DNA of 58,520 nt, from assembly GCA_016207065.1 (NCBI GenBank), contig JACQQK010000145.1:1-58520 (forward strand), read 5' to 3'. A model generated the notes under the pieces. It searched no databases. It worked only from the letters and a program-made list of their open reading frames with translations, and had not been told where the DNA came from. Positions 1 through 8,205 of the stretch are shown in pieces. Position numbers and translations under genes: made by a program. Every line of letters starts with the position of its first letter. The first letter of the stretch is position 1. Origin of the DNA: Nitrospinota bacterium. GTDB taxonomy: Bacteria > Nitrospinota > Nitrospinia > Nitrospinales > JACRGP01.

Positions 1-97
1 ATCCAACCTGGTCTTTAGGTTTAGGTTCGAGAAATCGGTTTCAGCCTTCGAATTTCCATTATCTATATAAGATAGCCAAAAGGGAGAGGTCAGCCCC

Positions 98-2068
98 ATG
101 TTCAAGAACATTTATTTACCCGTGGACAATTCCGACTATTCCAACGCCTGTATCGATCTGGGCGTGGAGTTAGCCAAGAAGTTCAACTCCACCATTACCG
201 CCAGTCACGTCTATGCCGCGAAAATGCACGACGTACGTTTCCGGCAGATGGAGAGCGGCCTCCCCGAGGAATACCAGGACGAGGCGGAACTGGAAAAACA
301 GAGGAACATCCATGACCAGTTGATCACCAAGGGGATGGAAGTGATCACGGATTCCTATCTGGACGTGCCCAAGTTCAAATGCAAGGAGCAGGGAATCCCC
401 TTTGTCGGGAAATCGCTTGAGGGCCGGAACTGGATCGAGTTGGCGAGGGATGTAAAGGAATCCAATTACGACCTGATGATCATGGGCGCCTTGGGGCTCG
501 GGGCGATCCGGGACAGCCAGATCGGCACCGTCTGCGAGCGGGTGATCCGTAGAATCCAGACGGATACCTTGATCGTCAAGTACCTTCCCGAACTGCAGGG
601 GGACAGGCCCTCGAGCGGCAAGATCGTGGTGGCGGTGGACGGTAGCGGCCAGGCCTTCGGCGGCCTGAAGACCGCCATTGAATTGTGCAAGGCCCTCAAC
701 CGGCCGCTGGAGGTCATCTCGACCTTCGATCCTTACTTCCATTACGCCATGTTCAACAGTCTCACCGGCGTGCTTTCCAAGGAAGCCTCCAAGGTGTTCA
801 AGTTCGAGCAACAGGAAAAGCTCCACGAAGACATCATCGACAAGGGGTTGGCGAAGATCTATCAGGCGCACCTGGAAATTTCCCGGAAGATCGTCCAGGA
901 AGAAGGCATGGAATGCACCATCCGTCTCCTCGACGGCAAGGTCTTCGAAAAAGTGTTGCAGTACGCGCGGGAGGAAAACCCCTTCATGCTCATCCTCGGC
1001 AGAATCGGCGTGCACAGCGCGCAGGACATGGACATCGGCGGCAACACCGAGAACCTTCTCCGGCTGGTGCCCTGCAACGTTTACCTTTCGAGCCGGGTTT
1101 ACAAGCCCCCGATCGACATGCAGGCGGAGGAGAGCATCGACTGGACGGCGGAGGCCAAGGAACGCTTGCAGAAGATCCCCGGCTTCGTCCGCCCCATGGC
1201 CACCTCGGCGATCCTGCGCTACGCCTTGGAGAGGGGGCACAGCATGATCACCTCCAGCGTCATCACGGAAGCGGTGCAGACCATCCTGCCGGCGGGCGCG
1301 ATGCAGGCCATGCAGATGATCGGCGACAAGATGCGGCATCAGGCCCAGGCGGGAGAGGACCCATACACCTCATCCAACCTCGGCATGTTGAAAGAGGAAA
1401 TGATGGCCGCCCACGTGGGCAAGAAGCCCCAGGAGGTCCGGTTGAAATGCGGCGACTGCGGCGCCGTCATGGGCGGCGACGCCGTGAAGTGCGGCGTGTG
1501 CAACGCCGGGGTCGAGCGGTTACTGCCGATCGACCACGAGGAGTTCCAGGCCAATGTCCCCAACGAGGGCGAGATCACCTCGGTGACGACCTTCGACTCC
1601 GTGGAGGTCAACTGGACGCAAGAGGCGATGGACCGGCTCAACGAGTTCCCCGAGGGGCATGTCCGGCGTAAAGCGCGGGCCCGGATCGAAAAGAACGCGC
1701 GGGTCCAAAAAGTCCCCGCCATTTCCCTGGCCTTCGTGAACAAGATACTGAACGAGAAAGCCGGTTCCGAGCCCCAGGCCGGGAACGATTCCAACGGAGC
1801 CAAGGACTACGCTCCCCATGCCGCGGACGAAAGCCATTTCGTCTGGACCCAGGACGCCCTGGCGCGCCTGGAACGGGTTCCCGGAGGGTTCATGAGGGAC
1901 AGCACGAAGAAGCGCGTCCTGGAATACGCCGAATCCATCGGAGCTAAGGAAATCACCCTGCAGGTCGCCGAGGCGGGCATCGAGGAATCCAAGAAGATGA
2001 TGGCGGCGGCCATGGCCAACGGCGCCACTTTGGAGGATTTCCTGCCAAAGAAAGAAGCCAAGGTTTGA
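98..2068 (+). CDS. Tandem universal stress protein fused to zinc ribbon and three PCP_red domains
   Basis: The 656-residue protein begins with two UspA-like alpha/beta domains (about residues 1-165 and 170-335). The first ends in a Usp-style nucleotide-binding stretch (MGALGLGAIRDSQIGTV). Residues 451-468 hold a CxxC-x10-CxxC zinc ribbon (C451, C454, C465, C468). Three copies of a short module starting at W349, W506 and W583 have the W-T-x-E/D-A-x-x-R-L-x-x-x-P pattern of the PCP_red domain found in light-independent protochlorophyllide reductase subunits; the first is the best match. Usp proteins generally bind ATP or sense stress. The role of PCP_red modules outside chlorophyll synthesis is not established. 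An SD-like AGGGAGAGG precedes the ATG. The Usp assignment is confident; the function is unknown. Confidence 0.9.
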   Translation: MFKNIYLPVDNSDYSNACIDLGVELAKKFNSTITASHVYAAKMHDVRFRQMESGLPEEYQDEAELEKQRNIHDQLITKGMEVITDSYLDVPKFKCKEQGIPFVGKSLEGRNWIELARDVKESNYDLMIMGALGLGAIRDSQIGTVCERVIRRIQTDTLIVKYLPELQGDRPSSGKIVVAVDGSGQAFGGLKTAIELCKALNRPLEVISTFDPYFHYAMFNSLTGVLSKEASKVFKFEQQEKLHEDIIDKGLAKIYQAHLEISRKIVQEEGMECTIRLLDGKVFEKVLQYAREENPFMLILGRIGVHSAQDMDIGGNTENLLRLVPCNVYLSSRVYKPPIDMQAEESIDWTAEAKERLQKIPGFVRPMATSAILRYALERGHSMITSSVITEAVQTILPAGAMQAMQMIGDKMRHQAQAGEDPYTSSNLGMLKEEMMAAHVGKKPQEVRLKCGDCGAVMGGDAVKCGVCNAGVERLLPIDHEEFQANVPNEGEITSVTTFDSVEVNWTQEAMDRLNEFPEGHVRRKARARIEKNARVQKVPAISLAFVNKILNEKAGSEPQAGNDSNGAKDYAPHAADESHFVWTQDALARLERVPGGFMRDSTKKRVLEYAESIGAKEITLQVAEAGIEESKKMMAAAMANGATLEDFLPKKEAKV

Positions 2069-2166
2069 TCGCGAAGGCCAGCCGGTCGTTGCGGGGATAA
2101 ATAAACATTTTCCCGGTCTGGCTTGAATACACAAGCGCCTCGAGTTTGCGCTGATGACTCCTGCGC

Positions 2167-2195
2167 CGCCGGTACCGGCGCGCGCGGTTTTTTTT
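2167..2195 (+). terminator. Putative rho-independent terminator after the Usp gene
   Basis: A self-complementary CGCCGGTACCGGCG is followed within eight bases by a run of eight T. It lies about 100 bp past the Usp stop codon and before msbA. The loop is very tight, so the call is tentative. Confidence 0.45.
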
Positions 2196-2294
2196 GTTTG
2201 CGCTTCCGGCCAGACCCCGTCCGCCCCTTTTCCCATCCTTTCGCCAGCGGGCGGACCCATCCAACCCAGACGGCCCATGGTCCGGTGATCCAAA

Positions 2295-4046
2295 ATGTCC
2301 ATTAGACTTTTCAAACGGATGATCGGGTATCTTCGCCCTTACATGGGAAAAGTAACCCTGGCTATTTTCTGCTCCATCATCGTGGGCCTGATCGCCACCT
2401 CGCCCGTCCCCATCATCCAAAAGATGTTCGACAAGATCTTCGTCGAGAAGGATTACTTCATGCTGAAGGCGATCCCGCTGGCGTTGGTCCTCCTGTTTCT
2501 GTGCAAGGGGTTATTGTCCTATTGTCAGAACGTCATCATTTACGGGATATCGTGGGAACTGATCGTTACGTTGCGCCAAAAGCTGTTCGACCATGTCCAC
2601 CGCCTGCCCCTGAGCTTTTTCGAGGAGGGGACCACCGGTCAGTTGATTTCCAGGATCGTCAACGACGTCTCGATCATGCAGTCCTCGGTGACTAACCTGG
2701 TCAAGGAGTTCCTGCAGAATTCGATCATGCTGGCCGGCCTGGTCTGCTGGCTGTTTTACCTGAGATGGGATTGGGCCCTCCTGTCGGTCCTCATTTTCCC
2801 CCTGGCCGCGCTTCCCGTCTCCAACATTTCCAGGAAACTGCGGAAGCTCGGCCGCAAGGGGCAGGAAATCGTCGGCGAAATCATGTCCATCGCCATGGAA
2901 TCCTTCTCCGGCATCAAGGTCGTTCGGGCGTTCGGGCTGGAGGACCGCCAGAAGGAGAAGTTCCGGGAGCATAACGAACGCTACTTGAACGTCATGCGGA
3001 AGAACGTCAAGTACGTGGAGATGACCTCCCCCTTCCTGGAAATCCTGGGCGCGTTCTGCGGCTCGATCATCCTGTGGTACGGCGGCAGTCAGGTCTTGAA
3101 CGGGAGCGTGACGCAGGGCTCCTTCATCGCCTTCATCGTCGCGTTGTTCATGATGTACGCCCCCGTGCGGTTGTTGTTCAAAAACTACGCCAACTTCCAG
3201 GGATCGCTGGCGGGGGCGGAGCGCGTGTTTCAAGTCCTGGACAGGGAAGAGGAGGCCTCCAGCGGCGGCAACCGGGAAATGGCGCGGTTCGCGGACAAAA
3301 TCGAGTTCCGCGACGTCGCGTTCCGCTATCCCTCCCGCAACGCGATCGTTCTGAGCGGCATCGACCTCACGGTCAGGAAGTCGGACGTGGTGGCCATCGT
3401 CGGCATGAGCGGCGCGGGCAAGACCACGCTGGTGGACCTCGTGTTCCGGTTTTCGAAGGTCACCTCCGGAGAAATCCTGATCGACGGGATCAATGTCAAC
3501 GAATTCGGCCTTCACTCCCTGCGGAGACAGATGGCCCTGGTGACGCAGGAAACGTTCCTGTTCAACGACACCATCTTGAACAATATTTCCTTTGGAAATC
3601 CCGAAGCGTCCCGCGAGAAGATAATGGAAGCGGCCAGGGCCGCCTACGTGGACCAGTTCGTCCGGAACCTGGACGACGGTTACAACACGGTCGTCGGCGA
3701 GCGCGGCGTGAAACTCTCCGGCGGCCAGCGCCAGAGGATTGCCATCGCCCGCGCCATACTGAGAGACGCTCCGGTCCTGGTGTTGGACGAGGCCACCTCC
3801 GCGCTGGACTCCGAGTCGGAAAAAATGGTGCGGGACGCCATACACAACCTCATGCAACACCGGACCACGTTCGTGATCGCTCATCGGCTGTCGACGATCA
3901 AGCACGCGGACCGCATCATCGTTTTGGACGGAGGGCGGATCGTGGAGTCCGGCCGTCACGAGGAACTCCTGAACAACAGCGGGATTTACCAGAAATATTA
4001 CGAAATGCAGTTCATCGACGTCGACCGGAAAAGGGAAGAGATTTAA
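2295..4046 (+). CDS. msbA: MsbA-type lipid flippase, ABC exporter (fused permease and ATPase)
   Basis: A 583-residue half-transporter. The N-terminal membrane domain (about residues 1-310) has six predicted helices. The ATPase domain has Walker A GMSGAGKTT at 370-378, the signature LSGGQ near 475 and Walker B VLVLDEATSALD near 493. Length and order match the MsbA family, which forms homodimers and flips lipid A-core across the inner membrane; related half-transporters carry drugs or other lipids. oleA starts 14 bp downstream, so the two are probably co-transcribed. Co-transport of an oleA-derived lipid is possible but is only inferred from context. Confidence 0.88.
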   Translation: MSIRLFKRMIGYLRPYMGKVTLAIFCSIIVGLIATSPVPIIQKMFDKIFVEKDYFMLKAIPLALVLLFLCKGLLSYCQNVIIYGISWELIVTLRQKLFDHVHRLPLSFFEEGTTGQLISRIVNDVSIMQSSVTNLVKEFLQNSIMLAGLVCWLFYLRWDWALLSVLIFPLAALPVSNISRKLRKLGRKGQEIVGEIMSIAMESFSGIKVVRAFGLEDRQKEKFREHNERYLNVMRKNVKYVEMTSPFLEILGAFCGSIILWYGGSQVLNGSVTQGSFIAFIVALFMMYAPVRLLFKNYANFQGSLAGAERVFQVLDREEEASSGGNREMARFADKIEFRDVAFRYPSRNAIVLSGIDLTVRKSDVVAIVGMSGAGKTTLVDLVFRFSKVTSGEILIDGINVNEFGLHSLRRQMALVTQETFLFNDTILNNISFGNPEASREKIMEAARAAYVDQFVRNLDDGYNTVVGERGVKLSGGQRQRIAIARAILRDAPVLVLDEATSALDSESEKMVRDAIHNLMQHRTTFVIAHRLSTIKHADRIIVLDGGRIVESGRHEELLNNSGIYQKYYEMQFIDVDRKREEI

Positions 4047-4060
4047 AAGGACGAGCGCGG

Positions 4061-5107
4061 ATGAAATTCCACAACGTTTGCATCGAGGCCCTGGGATACA
4101 GCCTGCCGCCCAACGTGGCGACCTCGGCGGACATTGAAAACCGGCTGGCCCCGTTATACCAGAAATTCAAGCTCCCGTTCGGGCGGCTGGAAATGATGAG
4201 CGGCATCCGCGAGCGGCGGCTCTGGGACAAGGGCGCGTTCCCGAGCGAGATCGCCTCCCAAGCGGGCGAACGCGCCATCGCCCGGTCCGGGATCGACCGC
4301 GGGACGATCGGTTGCCTGATCTGCGCCTCGGTCTGCCGGGATTTCCTGGAGCCGGCCACCGCCTCCGTGGTCCACGACAGGCTCAAGCTCTCGAAAAACT
4401 CGCTGGTCTTTGATATATCGAACGCCTGTCTGGGCGTGCTGAACGGCATGGTCCATATCGCCAATATGATCGAGCTGGGGCAAATCCGGGCCGGTCTGGT
4501 GGTCGCCGGGGAGAACGGCGGCCCCTTGGTGGAAAATACCATCGAGAAGCTTCTGTCCAGTCCCGGCGTCACCCGCTCGACCATCAAAAAATCCTTCGCC
4601 TCCCTGACCATAGGGTCCGCCGCCGCCGCGGTGTTGCTGGTCCATAGGGATTTGTCCAGGACCGGCCACAAGTTGCTCGGCGGCGTGGGGATGGCCGCGA
4701 CCCAGTTCAACGATCTGTGCCGGGGGAGCGCCGACGCCGGAGTCCATCTCGATTCGGCCCCCTTGATGGAAACCGATTCCGAAACGTTGATGCGGGAAGG
4801 GTGCCGGCTCGCGGGCGAGGCCTGGACGTCTGCCAAGGCGGAGTTGCAATGGACCAACGAGGACGTCGATCGCGTGTTTTGCCATCAGGTCGGGACCATG
4901 CACCGCAAATTGTTGTACGAGACCGTCGGCCTCGACCCGCAAAAGGATTTTTCCACGCTGGAGTTCCTGGGAAACACCGGGGCGGCGTCCCTGCCCGTCA
5001 CCTTGGCCCTTGGCGAGGAGCAAGGCTGTCTTGGAAAAGGCGATAGAGCCTGCCTTCTGGGCATCGGGAGCGGTTTGAATTGCCTCATGCTGGGCGTCGA
5101 ATGGTGA
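4061..5107 (+). CDS. oleA: OleA-type thiolase (acyl-CoA head-to-head condensing enzyme, KAS III fold)
   Basis: A 348-residue thiolase-superfamily protein. The probable nucleophile is C123 in DISNACLGV, with a later His in FCHQVGTMH and the Asn of FLGNTGAASLP completing a KAS III-like triad. The stretch R-S-T-I-K-K-S-F-A-S-L-T-I-G-S and the METDSETLM segment are characteristic of OleA rather than FabH. OleA condenses two fatty acyl-CoAs to a 2-alkyl-3-keto acid, the first step of long-chain olefin synthesis. The stop codon overlaps the next start (ATGGTGA), coupling it to an OleB-like gene. Automated pipelines often call this family 3-oxoacyl-ACP synthase III, which remains the alternative. 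Confidence 0.82.
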   Translation: MKFHNVCIEALGYSLPPNVATSADIENRLAPLYQKFKLPFGRLEMMSGIRERRLWDKGAFPSEIASQAGERAIARSGIDRGTIGCLICASVCRDFLEPATASVVHDRLKLSKNSLVFDISNACLGVLNGMVHIANMIELGQIRAGLVVAGENGGPLVENTIEKLLSSPGVTRSTIKKSFASLTIGSAAAAVLLVHRDLSRTGHKLLGGVGMAATQFNDLCRGSADAGVHLDSAPLMETDSETLMREGCRLAGEAWTSAKAELQWTNEDVDRVFCHQVGTMHRKLLYETVGLDPQKDFSTLEFLGNTGAASLPVTLALGEEQGCLGKGDRACLLGIGSGLNCLMLGVEW

Positions 5108-5994
5108 ACGGCGTCTCCCTGGAAAAATTCAAGGACATTTATCCGTTTCAATCCAAGTGGGCCCAAATAGGCCTATACCGGTATCATTACCTGGACGAGG
5201 GAAGCGGCGAGACCCTGTTGATGTTGCACGGCAACCCGACATGGTCGTTTTATTACCGCGACCTGATCGCCGGATTGCGCGGCGGCTACCGTTGCGTCGT
5301 CCCCGACCATATCGGGTGCGGTCTTTCGGACAAGCCCCAGGAATACGACTACACTCTCGCGCGGCATATCGAAAACCTGGAATTTTTGTGCGAGCGCCTG
5401 GCTCTGCGTGACGTGACGCTGGTCATGCACGACTGGGGCGGGGCCATCGGCATGGGTTACGCCGTCCGCCACCCGCTGAACGTCAAACGCCTGGTCGTCT
5501 TCAATACCGCGGCTTTCCTTTCCGAACGCATTCCCCTGAGCATCAACCTGTGCCGTCTGCCGGTCCTCGGCGCGGCGGCGATCCGGCTCTTCAACGCCTT
5601 TGCCCGGATGGCCGTCCTGCGCGCCTGCAAGCGCCGCGAGAGGATGACCCCAAAAGTCCGCGCCGGATATCTCGCCCCGTACAACTCCTACGCCAACCGG
5701 GTGGGCAATTTGCGGTTTGTCCAGGACATACCGATGAATCCTAAAGTCCCCAGCTATTCCGTCGTCGAATCCATCGAGTCGCAACTGCAACAGTTCCGGG
5801 ACCGTCCCACGCTGATGGTCTGGGGGAAAAAGGATTTTTGTTTTAACGATTATTTTTTAGAGCGGTGGAAGGCGCTCTTCCCTACGGCGGAGGTCCATGA
5901 AGTCCCCGACGCGGGCCATTACGTGGTGGAGGATGCCCACGAGCGCATCGTGCCCTGGATGAAATCTTTTCTTTCCCGGAATCCCATGCAATAA
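5101..5994 (+). CDS. oleB: OleB-like alpha/beta hydrolase (haloalkane dehalogenase fold, beta-lactone decarboxylase)
   Basis: The ATG at 5101 overlaps the oleA stop and is preferred over an in-frame ATG at 5080 that lies inside oleA. The 297-residue product has the oxyanion-hole motif HGNPTWSF, nucleophile D111 in MHDWGG and catalytic H273 in GHYVVED, the pattern of the haloalkane dehalogenase/OleB clade. OleB decarboxylates beta-lactones to cis-olefins. Its pairing with oleA supports that role. OleC (beta-lactone synthetase) and OleD (reductase), needed for the full route, are not in the window. A generic hydrolase cannot be excluded. Confidence 0.75.
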   Translation: MVNGVSLEKFKDIYPFQSKWAQIGLYRYHYLDEGSGETLLMLHGNPTWSFYYRDLIAGLRGGYRCVVPDHIGCGLSDKPQEYDYTLARHIENLEFLCERLALRDVTLVMHDWGGAIGMGYAVRHPLNVKRLVVFNTAAFLSERIPLSINLCRLPVLGAAAIRLFNAFARMAVLRACKRRERMTPKVRAGYLAPYNSYANRVGNLRFVQDIPMNPKVPSYSVVESIESQLQQFRDRPTLMVWGKKDFCFNDYFLERWKALFPTAEVHEVPDAGHYVVEDAHERIVPWMKSFLSRNPMQ

Positions 5995-6028
5995 CGGGAT
6001 CGGGACGCCACATTTAAAAAATAGCGTC

Positions 6029-6060
6029 TTGACATTGTACCTTGGTACAGGGTTTATATT
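6029..6060 (+). promoter_or_regulatory. MerR-type promoter/operator
   Basis: A -35 box TTGACA (6029-6034) and a -10 box TTATAT (6054-6059) are separated by 19 bp (20 bp if TATATT is used), the overlong spacer typical of MerR-activated promoters. The spacer holds a perfect dyad TGTACC-TT-GGTACA at 6036-6049. It sits about 27 bp upstream of merR in the same orientation, so merR probably regulates its own operon. Confidence 0.85.
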
Positions 6061-6086
6061 AAAATCGAGAGTGGAAGGAGGCATTC

Positions 6087-6524
6087 ATGGCAAACCTCAA
6101 GCGCGGCGAATTGGCCAGGCAGTGCGGCGTGAACGGCGAGACGCTCCGCTACTATGAGAAGCGGAAACTGCTCGCCCCTCCGGTCCGGTCCTCGTCCGGA
6201 TACCGGCTTTATTCCCAGGACGACGTTGCGCGGATACGTTTCATCAAAAACGCCCAGAAGGTGGGGTTTACCTTGAGCGATATCGAGGGGCTCTTAAAAC
6301 TCCGCGTCGAAAAAAACAGGCCGTGCGAATCCGTTTTGGCGAAGGCGCAAACCAAGCTGATGGAGGTCGATAAAAAACTGGCCGGGCTCAAGGCCATGAG
6401 AAAGGTTTTAACGCGCTTGATCGACCAATGCGAACGGGCGGCGCCTACGTCGCAATGCCCCATTCTCGAAAGTTTCGAATACGCAATAGAAAATCCAATG
6501 AAAAAGGAGAGGAGGCTGACATGA
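6087..6524 (+). CDS. merR: Mercury-responsive transcriptional regulator MerR
   Basis: A 145-residue MerR-family protein with an N-terminal winged helix-turn-helix (TLRYYEKRKLL, SGYRLYS) and a long dimerisation helix. The three cysteines that bind Hg(II) in Tn501 MerR are all present: C80, C115 and C124, with the diagnostic C-x8-C-P spacing. This favours mercury over copper or zinc sensing. GGAAGGAGG precedes the ATG. The TGA overlaps the merT start (ATGA), so the genes are translationally coupled. The operator just upstream implies autoregulation. Confidence 0.9.
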   Translation: MANLKRGELARQCGVNGETLRYYEKRKLLAPPVRSSSGYRLYSQDDVARIRFIKNAQKVGFTLSDIEGLLKLRVEKNRPCESVLAKAQTKLMEVDKKLAGLKAMRKVLTRLIDQCERAAPTSQCPILESFEYAIENPMKKERRLT

Positions 6525-6856
6525 AAAAGGAAAATCTTACTGGAATGGGCGCGCTGATAGCGTCCGGGATCGGCGGCGTTTGCTGTGTCGGTCCGGCCAT
6601 TTTGGCCGGTTTGGGGTTCGGCGCGGGCGCGGCGGGTTTTGCCAGGGGATTCGGCGTCCTGCACATGCCGATGACGGTCATGGCCTTGGCGCTTTTGGGC
6701 GCGGCGCTTTATTTACGATTTAGGAAAAAAACTGTCTGCGAGGAGGAAAACGCGTGTTGCGCGGCGGCGCCGGGTAACGCTTCGAGACGCTCCGTCTTTC
6801 TTTGGACGGCGGCGTCGCTGACGGTCGTTTTGCTACTGATTCCTTATTTTTTATGA
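6521..6856 (+). CDS. merT: MerT-like mercuric ion transporter
   Basis: A 111-residue inner-membrane protein with three predicted helices (about 8-30, 45-65, 90-110). A vicinal pair C21-C22 lies in the first helix (GGVCCVGP). A second Cys group, C73, C79 and C80, lies in the loop before helix three. This reproduces the MerT layout, in which cysteine pairs relay Hg(II) from MerP inward. The start overlaps the merR stop. AGGAGAGGAGG precedes the ATG. A related MerC or MerF is less likely because of the three-helix layout. Confidence 0.85.
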   Translation: MKKENLTGMGALIASGIGGVCCVGPAILAGLGFGAGAAGFARGFGVLHMPMTVMALALLGAALYLRFRKKTVCEEENACCAAAPGNASRRSVFLWTAASLTVVLLLIPYFL

Positions 6857-6884
6857 ATGACGGTTTCTAAGGAGGATTAAAACT

Positions 6885-7277
6885 ATGCGAGGCAAGGCCA
6901 GGCGCTCAACGGTTTTTTTCATGCTCGTCCTCTTTTTATTTTTAGGGGGGCTGGGTTCCGCGGAACAACCCGAACGCCGGGAACTTTTGCAGTCGTTTCA
7001 ATTAAAAGTGACCGGCCTGGATTGCGAAAAATGCATCCCCGACGTCCGCAAGTCCCTGAGGAAGGTCTCGGGCGTGCGCGATGCGGAGGTGACGGCGTTC
7101 GACAAGTCCGGGAGCCAGGTCCAGGTTGAAGTCGTCCCCCAAACGGCTTCGGGAGAGGAACTTGTTTCCGCCTTGCGGTCGGCGGGTTTCAAGGCCCAAA
7201 TAATCGCCGTTGGAGAACCGCGGATGGTTTCGCTCAAGCGGAATCCCGGTTTTAGTCTGTTCGGATTGTTCGAATAG
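6885..7277 (+). CDS. merP: MerP-like periplasmic mercury-binding protein
   Basis: A 130-residue protein with a signal peptide (residues 1 to about 26, ending SAE) followed by a heavy-metal-associated domain. The metal site is GLDCEKC (C47, C50) instead of the classical MerP GMTCxxC. It starts 28 bp after merT with a strong AAGGAGG. MerP binds Hg(II) in the periplasm and hands it to MerT. A tail of about 25 residues beyond the HMA fold is unusual. Another soft metal such as Cu(I) is possible, but the merR-merT context favours Hg. Confidence 0.78.
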   Translation: MRGKARRSTVFFMLVLFLFLGGLGSAEQPERRELLQSFQLKVTGLDCEKCIPDVRKSLRKVSGVRDAEVTAFDKSGSQVQVEVVPQTASGEELVSALRSAGFKAQIIAVGEPRMVSLKRNPGFSLFGLFE

Positions 7278-7314
7278 ACCAGGGCGTCGAAAGTTTGAAA
7301 GGAGAGGGACCATT

Positions 7315-7806
7315 ATGGGACCCTGTTGCGGTACGGAGTTTGAGGAGTCGAGGGTGGTTTGTCCTTGTTGCGGGAGCGGGGGAATGCCGGTCGGCGCGAG
7401 GACTTTGTCGCATCTGGTTGTCGAGAACAGGAGAGGGGACATCGGCTCCGGAAGCTACAGATTTTGCCCGGCGCCCGCCTGCCCGGTGGTGTATTACGAC
7501 AACGAACAGACCCGGTCCTTTTACAAGGAAGACCTCGCCGTCAAGGTGAGCGAGAAGGAAAGCGACCCGGCGGTCCCTCTCTGCTACTGTTTCAACATAT
7601 CCGAAAAGGATGTCCGGGTCGAGGTCTTCGAGACGGGTCAATCGACCGCGTCTAAACGGATTCGCGCGGAGGTCAAGGCTGGCCGTTGCGCCTGCGAAAT
7701 AAAAAATCCCTCCGGGCGTTGTTGCCTGAAGAAAGTCGAACGGGTCGAACAACGCCTGATACCGGGGGCGCGAACGAAGAGCGTCCCTAAACCGGATAGT
7801 GTATGA
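7315..7806 (+). CDS. CopZ-like Fe-S/zinc metallochaperone, without HMA domain
   Basis: The ATG at 7315 follows GAAAGGAGAGGG and is preferred over an in-frame upstream ATG inside merP. The 163-residue product is very Cys-rich: C4-C5, C16/C18/C19, C51 and C56 form a zinc-ribbon-like N-terminus. C90-x-C92, C125-x-C127 and C136-C137 in an NPSGRCC context form a BFD-like [2Fe-2S] site. This layout resembles the N-terminal half of Archaeoglobus CopZ, which delivers reduced copper. Here the C-terminal HMA domain is missing, though separate HMA proteins lie on either side. A redox or metal-transfer role in the mer-type operon is inferred. Confidence 0.75.
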   Translation: MGPCCGTEFEESRVVCPCCGSGGMPVGARTLSHLVVENRRGDIGSGSYRFCPAPACPVVYYDNEQTRSFYKEDLAVKVSEKESDPAVPLCYCFNISEKDVRVEVFETGQSTASKRIRAEVKAGRCACEIKNPSGRCCLKKVERVEQRLIPGARTKSVPKPDSV

Positions 7807-7824
7807 ACGAAAGAATGGAATTGC

Positions 7825-7862
7825 TCCCCCTTGCAAAGGGGGCTGGGGGGATTTAAAAACCC
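7825..7862 (+). repeat. Dispersed palindrome, CCCCCTTGCAAAGGGGG family, copy 1
   Basis: The inverted CCCCCTTGCAAAGGGGG is followed by CTGGGGGGATTTAAAAACCC. It lies between the CopZ-like and thioredoxin-like genes. Related copies are annotated at 8201, 19629, 19850, 20000, 26989, 36443, 36500 and 58286. Confidence 0.85.
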
Positions 7863-7881
7863 TTAACTGGAGGAATGAAAA

Positions 7882-8151
7882 ATGAACGCCAAGAGAAAAA
7901 TCGAGATTTTCAGCGCCGGTTGCCCGGTTTGCGAGGAAGCGATCGAGACGGTTCGCGGTCTGGCCTGTCCCTCCTGCGAGATCGAGGTCCTGGACATGCG
8001 GGAGGCAACCGCCGCCTCCCGCGCCAGGGAACTGAAGGTCCGTTCCGTTCCCGCCGTGGCCGTCGATGGGGAGTTGGCGGGATGTTGCGCCGGGCGCGGT
8101 CTGGATGAAAAAGCGTTGCGCGCGGCGGGCATCGGCAAGCCCGTGTCCTGA
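7882..8151 (+). CDS. Small thioredoxin-fold protein
   Basis: An 89-residue protein with a beta-alpha-beta start and redox motif C14-P-V-C17, followed by C29-P-S-C32, a cis-Pro loop RSVPAV (P57) and a vicinal C68-C69. The fold resembles glutaredoxin/thioredoxin. The extra cysteine pairs suggest metal thiolate handling or reduction of partner cysteines. GGAGG precedes the ATG (AACTGGAGGAATGAAAA). A 16-codon remnant of a paralogous gene lies at 10725-10772. The fold is fairly certain, the role inferred from its neighbours. Confidence 0.75.
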   Translation: MNAKRKIEIFSAGCPVCEEAIETVRGLACPSCEIEVLDMREATAASRARELKVRSVPAVAVDGELAGCCAGRGLDEKALRAAGIGKPVS

Positions 8152-8166
8152 GAGGCGGGATCGAAT

Positions 8167-8205
8167 ATGGAAACGATCATGGTCAACCTTATCTCCGTCA
8201 GCCCC
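8167..8205 (+). pseudogene. Truncated 5' end of a second permease gene
   Basis: Fifteen bases after the thioredoxin-like stop an ATG opens with codons METIMVNLISV. This aligns with the permease start at 10788 (MEVVMDNLLDV), and the stop-to-start spacer is the same length and nearly identical in sequence. Homology ends where the CCCCCTT repeat begins. I read it as the remnant of a permease paralogue. Confidence 0.7.

Noticed and set aside
3074-4060. Upstream extension that fuses an Arg-rich frame to OleA
   Set aside because: It runs through msbA in another frame; the ATG at 4061 gives the normal OleA length.
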